Source: Duganella sp. OV510
GTDB taxonomy: Bacteria > Pseudomonadota > Gammaproteobacteria > Burkholderiales > Burkholderiaceae_D
Length of the DNA stretch: 64,000 nt
Direction: 5' to 3'
NCBI RefSeq assembly: GCF_900100205.1
Contig: NZ_FNEQ01000002.1
Location: forward strand, 556,046 to 620,045
The notes under the pieces are model-generated. The model did no database searches, was not told the DNA's origin, and was given only the letters and a program-made list of their open reading frames with translations. Positions 45,875 to 55,357 of this stretch are shown piece by piece. Position numbers and translations under genes: made by a program. The stretch's first letter is position 1. Every line of letters begins with the position of its first letter.

Positions 45875-46607
45875 CCGGGTCTAGCAGCTGCGCCAGCCGC
45901 TTCGGGTAGTGGTTGAGAAAATCGCGCGTGACGGCGTAGTGTTCGGTGTCTTCATACGCGACTTCGGTGATGCCGCTGCCGTCGAACAGCAGGATCTTGG
46001 CGTTCGGGTAGGCCAGCAAAATCGGCGAATGGGTGGCGATGATGAATTGCGAATCCTGCTGCACCAGCTGATGCATGACGCTCAGCGCCGCCAACTGGCG
46101 GTTGGGCGACAGCGCCGCCTCCGGTTCGTCCAGCAAATACAGGCCGTTGCCGCGAAACGTCTCCAGCAGCACCGACATGAAGGCTTCGCCGTGCGAGCGC
46201 GCGTGCAGCGAGTCGGAACGCGACGCGGTCCGGTCGTAATATTCGTCCATGCGCGTGGCGACGTTGTGGAAGCTTTCGGCGCGGAAGAAGTAGCGGTCGC
46301 GCGGCGTCTTGAAGCTTTTCGACAGGCGCAGCGACTGGTACAGCGGCGCGCTCTCCTGCGCCGTATTCAGCTGGCTGACATTGCGGCTGCCGCCATCCAT
46401 GCTGAAGCCCAGCGCCAGTGCGATCGCTTCCAGCAAGGTGGACTTGCCGGCGCCGTTCTCGCCGATGAAGAAGGTGACGTCCGGATGAAAATCCAGCGTC
46501 GACAAATCACGCACCGCCGGTACGCGGTAGGGATGGCTGTCCCAGTCGACGTCCTCGCCGAACAGCGCCGTGATGCGTTGCAGGTAGGGCTTGGCCTGCA
46601 AGCGCAC
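45867..46607 (-). CDS. AAA/ABC-type ATPase (small OLD/RecF-like)
   Basis: 246 residues. Walker A FIGENGAGKSTLLEAIALAL, Walker B GLYLLDEPEAALSP, and the switch histidine segment FIIATHSPILLAYP. No nuclease or TOPRIM domain follows. Start GTG (46605-46607) shares one base with the DUF427 stop (TAGTG), which implies coupled translation; a longer frame from 46754 would overlap that gene. Role unknown. Confidence 0.82.
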   Translation of the reverse strand: MRLQAKPYLQRITALFGEDVDWDSHPYRVPAVRDLSTLDFHPDVTFFIGENGAGKSTLLEAIALALGFSMDGGSRNVSQLNTAQESAPLYQSLRLSKSFKTPRDRYFFRAESFHNVATRMDEYYDRTASRSDSLHARSHGEAFMSVLLETFRGNGLYLLDEPEAALSPNRQLAALSVMHQLVQQDSQFIIATHSPILLAYPNAKILLFDGSGITEVAYEDTEHYAVTRDFLNHYPKRLAQLLDPDG

Positions 46608-46897
46608 TAGCGCTGCACCTCGACGCCGCGCCAGAAAGCCACATGGTCCTTGATCTGCGCCGCCTTCTCGGACGGCTCCGGGTAGTACCAGGCGGCGTTT
46701 TCGTTGGTCTTGCCGTTGACGTTCAGCGTGTAGTAGCTGGCCAGGCCTTTCCATGGGCAGCGCGAGGTGTGATCGCTGTGTTGCAGGTATTCCCGCTTCA
46801 CGCTCGATGGCGGGAAGTAGACGTTGTTTTCGACAATTTGCACTTCGTCGTCGTTCGCCTCGGCGATGACGACGCCATTCCAGCTGGCGCTCGGCAT
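46607..46897 (-). CDS. DUF427 domain protein
   Basis: 96 residues: ASWNGVVIAEANDDEVQIVE, NNVYFPPSSV and HTSRCPWKGLASYYTL are the conserved DUF427 core. The family's function is unknown. Start ATG 46897 follows AGGAGA. It is 13 bp downstream of the GAF-GGDEF gene and directly coupled to the ATPase. Confidence 0.9.
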   Translation of the reverse strand: MPSASWNGVVIAEANDDEVQIVENNVYFPPSSVKREYLQHSDHTSRCPWKGLASYYTLNVNGKTNENAAWYYPEPSEKAAQIKDHVAFWRGVEVQR

Positions 46898-46910
46898 GAT
46901 CTGTCTCCTG

Positions 46911-47960
46911 TCAGGTTCCGCACTCGACACGGTTACGGCCGCCGTGCTTGGCGCGGTACAGCGCGGCGTCGGCCTGGCGCAGCAGGCTTTCGATATCGTC
47001 GATTTCCATGTGATTAAAAGTGCCGACGCCCATGCTGGCCGTAACGTGCAACGGCCGCTGGCCAGCGTAATGAATCTGCGCTTCAACCTTGGCGCGCAGC
47101 GTTTCGGCAAATTTGCAGGCGCCTTCCAGCGGCGTGTTCGGCAGGATCACGCACAATTCCTCGCCGCCGTAGCGGCCCGGAATATCGATCACCCGCACGT
47201 TCTCGCGCAACAGCTTGCCCAGCGTGGTCAGCACCTGGTCGCCGACCGCATGGCCATGTTCGTCGTTGATTTTTTTGAAGTGATCGAGGTCGATCATCAC
47301 CGCCGACAGCGGCGAGCGGAAACGCCGCGCACGCGCCACTTCGAACTTCAGCCGGTGCAGCAGCGAACGGCGGTTGTGCAGACCGGTCAGCTCGTCGGTG
47401 GTGGCCAGCATTTCCAGCTCGCGCACCGTCGCTTCCAGCGTTTTCTCGTTGGCGCGCAGCTCGATCAGCGCCATCACCTGGCGTGCCAGCTTGACCAACA
47501 TGGCGCGCTTGTCGTCGCTCAGGCGGCCCGGCCTGGTGTCCAGCACGCACAGCGTACCGATGGCAAAGCCGTCCGACGAGGTCAGCGCCACGCTGCTGTA
47601 CATGCGCATGTGCGGCGCGTTGACGGTCAGCCGCATGTTGGCGGTGCGCGGGTCTTGCGTCAGGTCGGGAATTTCCGTGGCCGCGTCGCCCAGCACGGCC
47701 AGCGAACAGTAGCTCTCGCCGCGCGGCAGCTCGCCCATGTGCATGCCGGCGCAGGACTTTATCCAGACGCGCTCGGCGTCCACCAGCGATATGAAAGCGT
47801 AAGGCACCTCGCAGATTCTGCTCGCCAGCTCGGTGAGGAAGCTGAAATCTTCGCAGGCGGGAGTATCGAGGATGTGATAGCGGTGCAGCGCAGCCAGACG
47901 GAAGTTATCGGCCTGCGAATTGGCGGTAATCAGCGTGTGTACTTTTTCTTCGGCCAGCAT
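46911..47960 (-). CDS. GAF-GGDEF diguanylate cyclase
   Basis: 349 residues. GAF domain (~residues 20-165: FSFLTELASRICEVPYAFIS, FAIGTLCVLDT) and a GGDEF domain (~185-345; LDHFKKINDEHGHAVGDQVL). The active-site loop reads RYGGEELCVIL, i.e. GGEEL instead of GGDEF/GGEEF; activity is likely but not certain. Start ATG 47960 follows GGGAGG. It heads the DUF427/ATPase/YdjM set and lies after frnE-like and plsY. Confidence 0.9.
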   Translation of the reverse strand: MLAEEKVHTLITANSQADNFRLAALHRYHILDTPACEDFSFLTELASRICEVPYAFISLVDAERVWIKSCAGMHMGELPRGESYCSLAVLGDAATEIPDLTQDPRTANMRLTVNAPHMRMYSSVALTSSDGFAIGTLCVLDTRPGRLSDDKRAMLVKLARQVMALIELRANEKTLEATVRELEMLATTDELTGLHNRRSLLHRLKFEVARARRFRSPLSAVMIDLDHFKKINDEHGHAVGDQVLTTLGKLLRENVRVIDIPGRYGGEELCVILPNTPLEGACKFAETLRAKVEAQIHYAGQRPLHVTASMGVGTFNHMEIDDIESLLRQADAALYRAKHGGRNRVECGT

Positions 47961-48051
47961 GGGCCTCCCTGAGTAATGACAACTTTTACCCGGAGAGTTT
48001 ATAGCAAAACAAGAGCGGCGGGAGCATCCCTCCCGCCGGGGCCAGCAATTT

Positions 48052-48702
48052 TTATGCCGATTTGGCCAGAATCTCGCGCAGCACTTTTTCAAACACCTCG
48101 GCCGGTTGGCCGCCGGACACCAGGTGACGCTCGTTGATGATGACGGCCGGCACCGAGTTGATGCCGTGACGGTGGAAGAATTCCTCCGCCTGGCGCACGT
48201 CGCCGGCGTATTCACCGCTGTGCAGCACCTGGCGCGCACGCTCCTTGTCCAGACCGACTTCACCGGCGACGTAGATCAGCACTTCGTGCGCGCTTGGGTC
48301 CAGCCCCTGCGTGAAGTAGGCCTTGAACAGCGCTTCCTTCAGCACTTTCTGCTTGCCTTCCAGCCCGGCCCAATGCAGCAGGCGGTGGGCGTCGAAGGTG
48401 TTGTAGATGCGGCCGCGCTTGTCCATCGCGAAATCGAAGCCGACGGCGGCGCCGCGCGCGCGTATCATCTCGCGCGCCTGTTGCTGCTGCTCGGCGGTCG
48501 AGCCGTATTTCTCGGTCAAATGCTCGCCGATGTCCTGGCCTTCCGGCGGCATGGCCGCGTTCAGCTCGAACGGCTGGAAGTGGATGTCAACGTCGGCTTC
48601 GTCGCCGATGGCGGCCAGCGCCTGGTCCAGCGACTTCAGGCCGATCGCGCACCATGGGCACGAGACGTCGGAAACGAAATCAATTTTGAGAGGAGTTGCC
48701 AT
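48052..48702 (-). CDS. FrnE-like DsbA-family oxidoreductase
   Basis: 216 residues, cytoplasmic: [19 protein letters not shown] (CPWC active site), [17 protein letters not shown] and [15 protein letters not shown] (cis-Pro). FrnE-type proteins have disulfide-isomerase-like activity. The start overlaps plsY by 23 bp, so the two are co-translated. Confidence 0.92.
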   Translation of the reverse strand: MATPLKIDFVSDVSCPWCAIGLKSLDQALAAIGDEADVDIHFQPFELNAAMPPEGQDIGEHLTEKYGSTAEQQQQAREMIRARGAAVGFDFAMDKRGRIYNTFDAHRLLHWAGLEGKQKVLKEALFKAYFTQGLDPSAHEVLIYVAGEVGLDKERARQVLHSGEYAGDVRQAEEFFHRHGINSVPAVIINERHLVSGGQPAEVFEKVLREILAKSA

Positions 48703-49312
48703 TTTTGCCTTTCGATTTGCTGCCGATGCGGCTTTCCTTGCCCGCAATCAGTTTGGCGATGTTGCCGCTGTGACGGAATACCAACAGCACGCTCATCAGG
48801 AAGACCGCCGCCAGCTGCGGCTCCACGCCAAACAATAAACCATAATAAAACGGCGCGAACACCGCTGCCACCAGCGCCGCCAGCGACGAATAGCGGAAGG
48901 CGAACGCCACCACCACCCAGGTCACCAAGGTGGCGACGCCCAGCCAAACATTCAAGCCCAGCAGCACACCCGCTGCAGTGGCCACACCCTTGCCGCCGAC
49001 AAAACGGAAAAACACCGGCCACAGGTGGCCGAGGAAGACCGCGATCGCCACCAGCGCGATGGTGGCGTCGCCAACCTGCAAGCGGTCCTGGAAGTGGATC
49101 GCCAGCCAGACTGCCAGCCAGCCTTTGAAAGCGTCGCCGATCAGCGTGACGATGGCGGCAGCCTTGTTGCCGCTGCGCAACACATTGGTGGCACCCGGGT
49201 TTTTCGAGCCATAGGTGCGCGGGTCGGCCAGGCCGAACAACTTGCTGCTGACAACGGCAAACGAGATCGAGCCGATCAGGTAGGCGGCCACGGTCATCCA
49301 AACTGTATTCAT
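48680..49312 (-). CDS. plsY: Glycerol-3-phosphate acyltransferase PlsY
   Basis: 210 residues, about six membrane helices, with the diagnostic [17 protein letters not shown] and [25 protein letters not shown]. It acylates glycerol-3-phosphate with acyl-phosphate in phospholipid synthesis at the inner membrane. The 3' end overlaps the frnE-like gene. Confidence 0.97.
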   Translation of the reverse strand: MNTVWMTVAAYLIGSISFAVVSSKLFGLADPRTYGSKNPGATNVLRSGNKAAAIVTLIGDAFKGWLAVWLAIHFQDRLQVGDATIALVAIAVFLGHLWPVFFRFVGGKGVATAAGVLLGLNVWLGVATLVTWVVVAFAFRYSSLAALVAAVFAPFYYGLLFGVEPQLAAVFLMSVLLVFRHSGNIAKLIAGKESRIGSKSKGKNGNSSQN

Positions 49313-49367
49313 CTTTTCCTCAAATTATTGTCATAAGCCCATCAGGGCAGCCGCTGAATATACAGCC

Positions 49368-49859
49368 TTACTCGGCCAGTGCGCAATGCACGGCCCTGGC
49401 GTTCAGCAGCTCGGTCAGCACCTGCGGTGCGATGCCGACCAGGTAGCCGCGCCGTCCGCCATTGATATAAATCGTTTCCAGCGCAAGAATGCTATCCTCT
49501 ACATACACCGGCATGGTCTTCCTGGTGCCGAATGGCGAGGTGCCGCCGATCATGTAGCCGCTGTGGCGTGACGCCACTTCCGGCTTGCACGGTTCGACGG
49601 ACTTGCAGCCGATGTTGCGCGCCAGATTCTTGGTCGACACCTTGCAATCGCCGTGCATCAGCACAATTAAAGGTTTGGCGGCTTCGTCCTGCATCACCAG
49701 GGTTTTGACCACGTGATGCTCGTCGACGGCCAGCTCGCGCGAGGACACGCCGGTGCCGCCGTGCTCCTCGTAGTCATACGGGTGCTCGGTGAACGCCACC
49801 TTGTGCTTGCGCAGCATCTGGGTGGCAGGGGTTTCGGAGATATGCTCTTTTTTAGCCAT
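49368..49859 (-). CDS. ybaK: YbaK-type Cys-tRNA(Pro) deacylase
   Basis: 163 residues: ISETPATQMLRKHKVAFTEH, HVVKTLVM (catalytic Lys), LNARAVHCAL. Trans-editing enzyme that clears Cys-tRNA(Pro). Start ATG 49859 fits the family start; an upstream ATG at 49880 is in frame but overlaps the divergent gene's leader. Starts 22 bp from the divergent EEP gene. Confidence 0.93.
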   Translation of the reverse strand: MAKKEHISETPATQMLRKHKVAFTEHPYDYEEHGGTGVSSRELAVDEHHVVKTLVMQDEAAKPLIVLMHGDCKVSTKNLARNIGCKSVEPCKPEVASRHSGYMIGGTSPFGTRKTMPVYVEDSILALETIYINGGRRGYLVGIAPQVLTELLNARAVHCALAE

Positions 49860-49881
49860 GGTGAGATCGGAGTTGTCCATT

Positions 49882-50853
49882 ATGCAGCAGGAAATTCGCT
49901 TTGCCACTTTCAATGTTTGCAATCTTTCCCAGCCTGGGGCGAAATTGTACGACAATCTGGCCCCGCTGACCGAGGCCGAGTATGCAGCGAAAGTCGCCTG
50001 GACGGCGCAACAGCTGGACCAGCTGAACGCCGACGTCATCGGCCTGCAGGAAATCTTCTCGCTGGACGCGCTGCGCGATGTGCTGGCGCATAGCGAACGC
50101 TACCGTCACGCCACGCTGGCCGGCTTCGAGCCGCCGGCCGATCCGGCCACCGGCCTGCCGCGCGTGACGCCGGAGCTGGCGCTGATCTCGCGCCTGCCGC
50201 TGGCGGCGCCGGCCCAGGCCTACATTATGTTTCCCGATGGCGTGGCGCTGCCCGACGGCAGCCGCGACGCCGACCGCTTCGCCCGAGCGCCGCTGCACGC
50301 GCAGATCGTGCTGCCGGACGAGCGCATTGTCGATGTCATCGTGGTGCACCTGAAATCCAAGCGTCCCGACTATCAGCAAGGCGACAGCGGCGACGCGCCG
50401 ATGCTGCACGCCCAGGCCAACCTGCGCTCGCTGATCCGCCGTGGCACCGAGGCGGTGGCGCTGCGCGCGCTGTTAAGCGCAATGGACAAGGCAATCCGCC
50501 GCCCGCGCATCGTGCTGGGCGATTTCAACGATACCGTGGATGCAGTCACCACCCACATCGTCATGGGCGCCGGCGCCGCCTGCGAGCCGGGCGAGGAACT
50601 GCACGGCCAGCTGTTCGACTGCCGCCAGATCCAGTCCGGCCGCGAACGCCGCCGCGACGCCGGCTATACCATCGCCCACGAAGGCCGCCACGCCACCATC
50701 GACCATGTGCTGGTGTCGGAGGAATTCAACCCCGCTTCACACCACGCCATCGGCGAGGTGGTCGATGTTACATACCTGAACCAACACCTGATCGACGCCA
50801 CACCTGCCGCCTCCGACCACGGCCAGGTGCTGGCGACGCTGCGCTTGTACTAA
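49882..50853 (+). CDS. Endonuclease/exonuclease/phosphatase-family hydrolase
   Basis: 323 residues: RFATFNVCNLSQPG, DVIGLQEIFS (catalytic Glu), VIVVHLKSKRP, RIVLGDFNDT and SDHGQVLATL cover the EEP motif set. The substrate may be DNA, phospholipid or sugar phosphate. Start ATG 49882 begins the fold; a longer frame from 49789 lies inside ybaK. No signal peptide. Confidence 0.88.
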   Translation: MQQEIRFATFNVCNLSQPGAKLYDNLAPLTEAEYAAKVAWTAQQLDQLNADVIGLQEIFSLDALRDVLAHSERYRHATLAGFEPPADPATGLPRVTPELALISRLPLAAPAQAYIMFPDGVALPDGSRDADRFARAPLHAQIVLPDERIVDVIVVHLKSKRPDYQQGDSGDAPMLHAQANLRSLIRRGTEAVALRALLSAMDKAIRRPRIVLGDFNDTVDAVTTHIVMGAGAACEPGEELHGQLFDCRQIQSGRERRRDAGYTIAHEGRHATIDHVLVSEEFNPASHHAIGEVVDVTYLNQHLIDATPAASDHGQVLATLRLY

Positions 50854-50967
50854 GTTTTCTGCATTTCAGGTGCAGTTTTGCACCGCTTATCGCATTTTTC
50901 TGGCCGTGACGCTTGGAACTACCTAAAGTGTCACCATGCGCACCTCCCTTCAGGCTAGAAAAACGAT

Positions 50968-52179
50968 ATGAAACTGGAAACTTTGCCCCCTATGTCACAA
51001 CCCACCGTGCGTCCGCGCAACTGGCGCTTGCCGGCTATCGCGCTGGTGGTGGTCGCCATCGCTGGCGGCGGCTGGACTGTCCTGCGCAGCAAGCCCGCCC
51101 CTGCCCCTGCCGCCGCCCCCGCCGCTGCTGCGGCCGAGAAAAAAGACATCTTCGAATTGTCGAGCGGCGACATCGCCGCTGTCGACGCCCGTTCATTGGC
51201 GGTCAGCTTGCCCCTGTCGGGCTCGCTGGCGCCCCTGAGTTCCGCCACCATCAAGTCCAAGGTCTCGGGCGTGGTGGAGGCTACCACCTTGCAGGAAGGC
51301 ATGGCGGTACACGCCGGCCAGGTGCTGGCGCGCATCGACCAGGCCGACCTGCGCGCACGCTTGCAACAACAGCAGGCGCAGCTGGATGAAGCCCAGGCCA
51401 GGCTGGCCATGGCAAGCAAGAACGAAACCAATAGCCAGGCGCTGCTGCAACAGAAATACATCTCGCAGAATGCCTACGACGCGACCCAGAACACGGTCGA
51501 CCTGGCGCGCGCCAATGTCAAGTCAGCGTCGGCCATGGTGGAACTGGCACGGATCGCGCTCAACGACGGCGTGATCAAGGCGCCGATTGACGGCGTCATC
51601 AGCAAGCGCCACGTACAGGCCGGCGAAAAGCTGGCGCTGGACATGCCGGTGTACAGCATCGTCAACCTGTCGGAGCTGATCCTGGAAGCGCAGGTGCCGG
51701 CTTCGGAAATCCCGCGCGTGAAAGTCGGCCAGGACGTCAAGTTCCGCGTTGACGGTTTCGCCCAGCGCGCTTTCCACGGCCAGGTGGCGCGCATCAATCC
51801 ATCGACCGAAGCAGGCTCGCGCGCCATGCTGGTCTACATCACGGTGAAGAACGAGGACAGCGCACTGCGCGCCGGCATGTTCGCCAAGGGCACCATCGTC
51901 ACCGACCGTTCGGCAGTGGCGCCCATCGTGCCGTTGGCAGCCATCCGCACCGACAAGGAAGGCAAGCAGATCGTCTACAAGGTGGACCAGGGCAAGCTGG
52001 TGTCGCAACCGGTCAAGATCGGCTTGCGCAATGAAGAGGAAGGCTATGCCGAAGTCCACGAAGGCCTGGTGCAAGGCGCGCACGTCATCGTCTCGCGGCT
52101 GGACAGCCTGAAGCCCGGCGCGCTGGTCAAGCTGCCGCCGTCGGCGCAGGCCAAGGCAGCTGAACCGGCGAAAGGCTGA
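50968..52179 (+). CDS. RND efflux periplasmic adaptor (membrane fusion protein)
   Basis: 403 residues: N-terminal membrane anchor (LPAIALVVVAIAGGGW) and an Ala/Pro-rich linker, then lipoyl/beta-barrel parts (KSKVSGVVEATTLQEGMAVH, GVIKAPIDGVISKRHVQAGE) flanking a coiled-coil hairpin. Links the inner-membrane pump to an outer-membrane channel. The pump starts 2 bp after its stop. No TolC-type gene is adjacent. Confidence 0.95.
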   Translation: MKLETLPPMSQPTVRPRNWRLPAIALVVVAIAGGGWTVLRSKPAPAPAAAPAAAAAEKKDIFELSSGDIAAVDARSLAVSLPLSGSLAPLSSATIKSKVSGVVEATTLQEGMAVHAGQVLARIDQADLRARLQQQQAQLDEAQARLAMASKNETNSQALLQQKYISQNAYDATQNTVDLARANVKSASAMVELARIALNDGVIKAPIDGVISKRHVQAGEKLALDMPVYSIVNLSELILEAQVPASEIPRVKVGQDVKFRVDGFAQRAFHGQVARINPSTEAGSRAMLVYITVKNEDSALRAGMFAKGTIVTDRSAVAPIVPLAAIRTDKEGKQIVYKVDQGKLVSQPVKIGLRNEEEGYAEVHEGLVQGAHVIVSRLDSLKPGALVKLPPSAQAKAAEPAKG

Positions 52180-52181
52180 CC

Positions 52182-55100
52182 ATGTGGATCACTAAAGTCA
52201 GCATCCAGAATCCGGTCTTCGCCACCATGGTGATGGTGGCGCTGATGGTGCTGGGCCTGTTCTCGTATCGCGGCCTGGGCCTGGAAGCCATGCCCAACGT
52301 CGACATTCCCGGCGCCGCCATCGAGGTGCAATATCCGGGCGCTTCGCCCGAGGCGGTGGAGAACGACATCACCCGCCCGATCGAGGAAGCGGTCAACACC
52401 GTCAGCGGCATCAAGACGCTGCGCGCCAACTCGTGGGAAGGCCGCGCCGGCGTCTACGTCGACTTCGAACTGTCGACCGATATGGACCGCGCCATGCAGG
52501 ACTTGCGCGACAAGGTGGCGCAGGTGCGGCCGCGCTTCCCGCGCGAGGCCAAAGACCCGTTCATCATCCGCTTCGAGGGCGAGAACGCGCGCCCGATCGC
52601 CACCATCGGCCTGACCGCCAGCGAGCACTCGCTGCGCGACCTGTCGACCATGGCCGACCAGATCATCGCCAAGCGCTTCCAGGGCGTGGCCGGCGTCGGC
52701 CAGGTGCGCATCAACGGCATGGCGGCGCGCCAGATCCTGATCCAGCTGCGTCCCAACGACCTGACCGCGCAGGCGGTTGGCGTCGATGAAGTGCTGGCCG
52801 CGATCCAGAACACCAACACCAACCTGCCGGCCGGCTTCATCAGCTACGGCGCCAGCGAACGGCTGGTGCGCGTTGAAGGCAAGATGAAAGACCCGCGCGA
52901 CTTCAACAAGATCATCGTCGCGCGCCGCGCCAATGGCCCGGTCTACCTGGAGCAGGTGGCGACGGTGGAAGATGGCGCGCAGGAAGAACTGTCGATCTCG
53001 CGGATAGACGGCGTGCGTTCGGTCACGCTGGACATCACCAAGATCCAGGACGCCAACGTGGTCGAAGTGGGCCGCCGCATCCAGCAGGTGGCCGCCGATC
53101 TGAAGAAAACGCTGCCGGCCGACATCAAGGTCGAAGTGCTGAACGACGAATCGACCAAGGTGCAGGCGCAGCTGGACAACGTCAAGAAGACCATCATCGA
53201 AGGCGCGGTGCTGACCATGGTGATCGTGTTCCTGTTCCTGCACTCGTGGCGCTCGACCATCATCACCGGCCTGACGCTGCCGATTTCGGTGCTGGCCAGC
53301 TTCATCGCCATGAAGGCTTTCGGTTTCACGCTGAACTTCCTGACCCTGATGGCGCTGTCGCTATGTATCGGCCTGCTGATTGACGATGCGATCGTGGTGC
53401 GCGAGAACATCGTGCGCCACCTCGGCATGGGCAAGAACCACCACAAGGCGGCGGAAGACGGCACCAACGAAATTGGCCTGGCGGTGATGGCCACCACCTT
53501 CGCGATTGTCGCAGTGTTCATCCCGGTCGCCTTCATGGATGGCATCATCGGCCGCTTCTTCCTGCAGTTCGGGATTACCGTGGCGGTGGCGGTGCTGGTA
53601 TCGCTGTTCGTCTCGTTCACGCTGGACCCGATGCTGTCGTCGGTATGGCCCGATCCGGTACAGGACCGCTTCAAATACCTGCCATGGCTGGGCCGATTGA
53701 TGCACTGGCTGGAAGGCGGCGTCGAATGGCTGCACGTGGTGTATGGCAAGGTGCTGGGACTGGCGCTGCGCTGGAAGAAAATGACGCTGCTGCTGGCCTT
53801 CGCGCTGTTCGCCGGCAGCATCCTGCTGGTGCCGAAAATCGGCGGCGAAATGATGCCGGAGCAGGACAACGGCTGGGTCAACTTCCTGATCAAGACGCCA
53901 GTCGGCTCCAGCCTCGAATACACCGACAACAAGATCCACCAGGTGGAAGCGGCGCTGAAGGAGTTCCCGGAGATCGCCAGCGTCATCACCGTGGTCGGCA
54001 CCTGGGATGGCCGCAACACCGCGCAGCTGGACATGAAGCTGATCGACCGCAAGCTGCACAAGCGCCGCACGCAGCAAGAGATGGAAGCGGCGATCCGCGC
54101 GCGCCTGAACAAGATCGCCGGCATCACGCTGACCATGGGCATGAAGCCGATCTTCATCGCCATCCTCGGCACCGACGAAGCCAAGCTGGATGACGTGGCG
54201 CACCGGCTGATGGACAAGATGCGCAAGATCAAGGGCATCGCCGACCTGGAATACAGCCAGGAAGGCGCCAACCCGTCGACCAACATCAAGATCAACAACG
54301 AGCTGGCCAGCGACCTTGGCCTGACCACGCAGCAGATCGGCAGCGCGCTGCGGCCGTTCGTGGCCGGCGACACCACCTCGCACTTCCTGGCTGCCGATGG
54401 CCAGAACTACGAAGTCAACGTGCAGTTGCCGAAGTCCGGCCGGCAGAAAGTGACCGATCTGGCCGACCTGTCGCTGGCGTCCAGCAAGCTTGGTCCTGAC
54501 GGTCGCCCGATCATGGTGCCGCTGCGCCAGGTAGTGGAATTCGTGCCGGCCTTCAGCCCGCAGGTACTGAAGCGCCAGGCGCTGCAACGCCGCGTGGCGG
54601 TGTACGCCAGTACCGAAGGCCGTCCGGGCGGCGACGTCGACAGCGACGTGAAGAAAGCCATGAAGGAAATCGAACTGCCGGCCGGCGTGCGCTTCGACGT
54701 CGGCGGCAACGCGCAGGAGATGGAAGAGTCGATGACTTCGGCCCTGATCGCGCTGGGCATCGCGGTGATTTTCATCTACCTGGTGCTGGCATCGCAGTTC
54801 GGCAGCTTCCTGCAACCGGTGGCGATCATGATGTCCTTGCCGCTGTCGCTGATCGGCGTGCTGGTGGCGCTGCTGGTCACAGGCAGCACGCTGAACATCT
54901 TCTCGGTGATCGGCTTCATCATGCTGATGGGCCTGGTGACCAAGAACGCCATTCTGCTGGTGGACTTCACCAACCATGCGCAGAAGGAAGGCCAGGGCCA
55001 GCTGGAAGCCATTATGAACGCCGGCCAGGTGCGATTGCGCCCGATCCTGATGACCACGCTGGCGATGGTGTTCGGCATGTTGCCGATGGCAATCGGCATG

Positions 55101-55289
55101 GGCGAAGGCGGCGAGACGCAGGCGCCGATGGGCCGCGCGGTGATCGGCGGCGTCATCACCTCCACGCTGCTGACGCTGGTGGTGGTGCCAGTCGCCTACA
55201 CCTACCTCGACAGCTGGGGCAAGCGCGCCGCCCGCTGGTTCAAACGCAAGCACGCCGAAGAACCCCACCCGCTGCGCGAAGTCGCCTGA
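52182..55289 (+). CDS. RND efflux pump, inner-membrane permease (AcrB/MexB-type)
   Basis: 1035 residues: twelve helices by pattern, with the RND motif PNVDIPGAAIEVQYPGASPE near the start, TM4 region SLCIGLLIDDAIVVRENIVR (relay Asp pair in LLIDDAIV), and repeated domain in the second half (GLVTKNAILLVDFTNHAQ). Proton-driven efflux of drugs or other amphiphiles; substrate unknown. Ends 6 bp before palindrome copy 3. Confidence 0.96.
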   Translation: MWITKVSIQNPVFATMVMVALMVLGLFSYRGLGLEAMPNVDIPGAAIEVQYPGASPEAVENDITRPIEEAVNTVSGIKTLRANSWEGRAGVYVDFELSTDMDRAMQDLRDKVAQVRPRFPREAKDPFIIRFEGENARPIATIGLTASEHSLRDLSTMADQIIAKRFQGVAGVGQVRINGMAARQILIQLRPNDLTAQAVGVDEVLAAIQNTNTNLPAGFISYGASERLVRVEGKMKDPRDFNKIIVARRANGPVYLEQVATVEDGAQEELSISRIDGVRSVTLDITKIQDANVVEVGRRIQQVAADLKKTLPADIKVEVLNDESTKVQAQLDNVKKTIIEGAVLTMVIVFLFLHSWRSTIITGLTLPISVLASFIAMKAFGFTLNFLTLMALSLCIGLLIDDAIVVRENIVRHLGMGKNHHKAAEDGTNEIGLAVMATTFAIVAVFIPVAFMDGIIGRFFLQFGITVAVAVLVSLFVSFTLDPMLSSVWPDPVQDRFKYLPWLGRLMHWLEGGVEWLHVVYGKVLGLALRWKKMTLLLAFALFAGSILLVPKIGGEMMPEQDNGWVNFLIKTPVGSSLEYTDNKIHQVEAALKEFPEIASVITVVGTWDGRNTAQLDMKLIDRKLHKRRTQQEMEAAIRARLNKIAGITLTMGMKPIFIAILGTDEAKLDDVAHRLMDKMRKIKGIADLEYSQEGANPSTNIKINNELASDLGLTTQQIGSALRPFVAGDTTSHFLAADGQNYEVNVQLPKSGRQKVTDLADLSLASSKLGPDGRPIMVPLRQVVEFVPAFSPQVLKRQALQRRVAVYASTEGRPGGDVDSDVKKAMKEIELPAGVRFDVGGNAQEMEESMTSALIALGIAVIFIYLVLASQFGSFLQPVAIMMSLPLSLIGVLVALLVTGSTLNIFSVIGFIMLMGLVTKNAILLVDFTNHAQKEGQGQLEAIMNAGQVRLRPILMTTLAMVFGMLPMAIGMGEGGETQAPMGRAVIGGVITSTLLTLVVVPVAYTYLDSWGKRAARWFKRKHAEEPHPLREVA

Positions 55290-55293
55290 AAAA

Positions 55294-55357
55294 CTCCGGT
55301 GTCAGGTCTGACAATCGCACACGGGCTCATGTACCAAAGTCAGACCTGACACCGGTT
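55294..55357. repeat. Long intergenic palindrome, copy 3 (variant family member)
   Basis: Perfect 17-bp arms CCGGTGTCAGGTCTGAC (55296-55312) and its complement (55339-55355), flanked by AAAACT and TTTTA. Same architecture and CCGG end as copies 1-2, with GTGTCAGG in place of GGGTCAGT. Between the converging pump and small-protein genes. Confidence 0.85.

Noticed and set aside
53361..55268. 635-codon open frame on the minus strand
   Set aside because: Antisense of the RND pump; His/Gln/Arg-rich, no motif.
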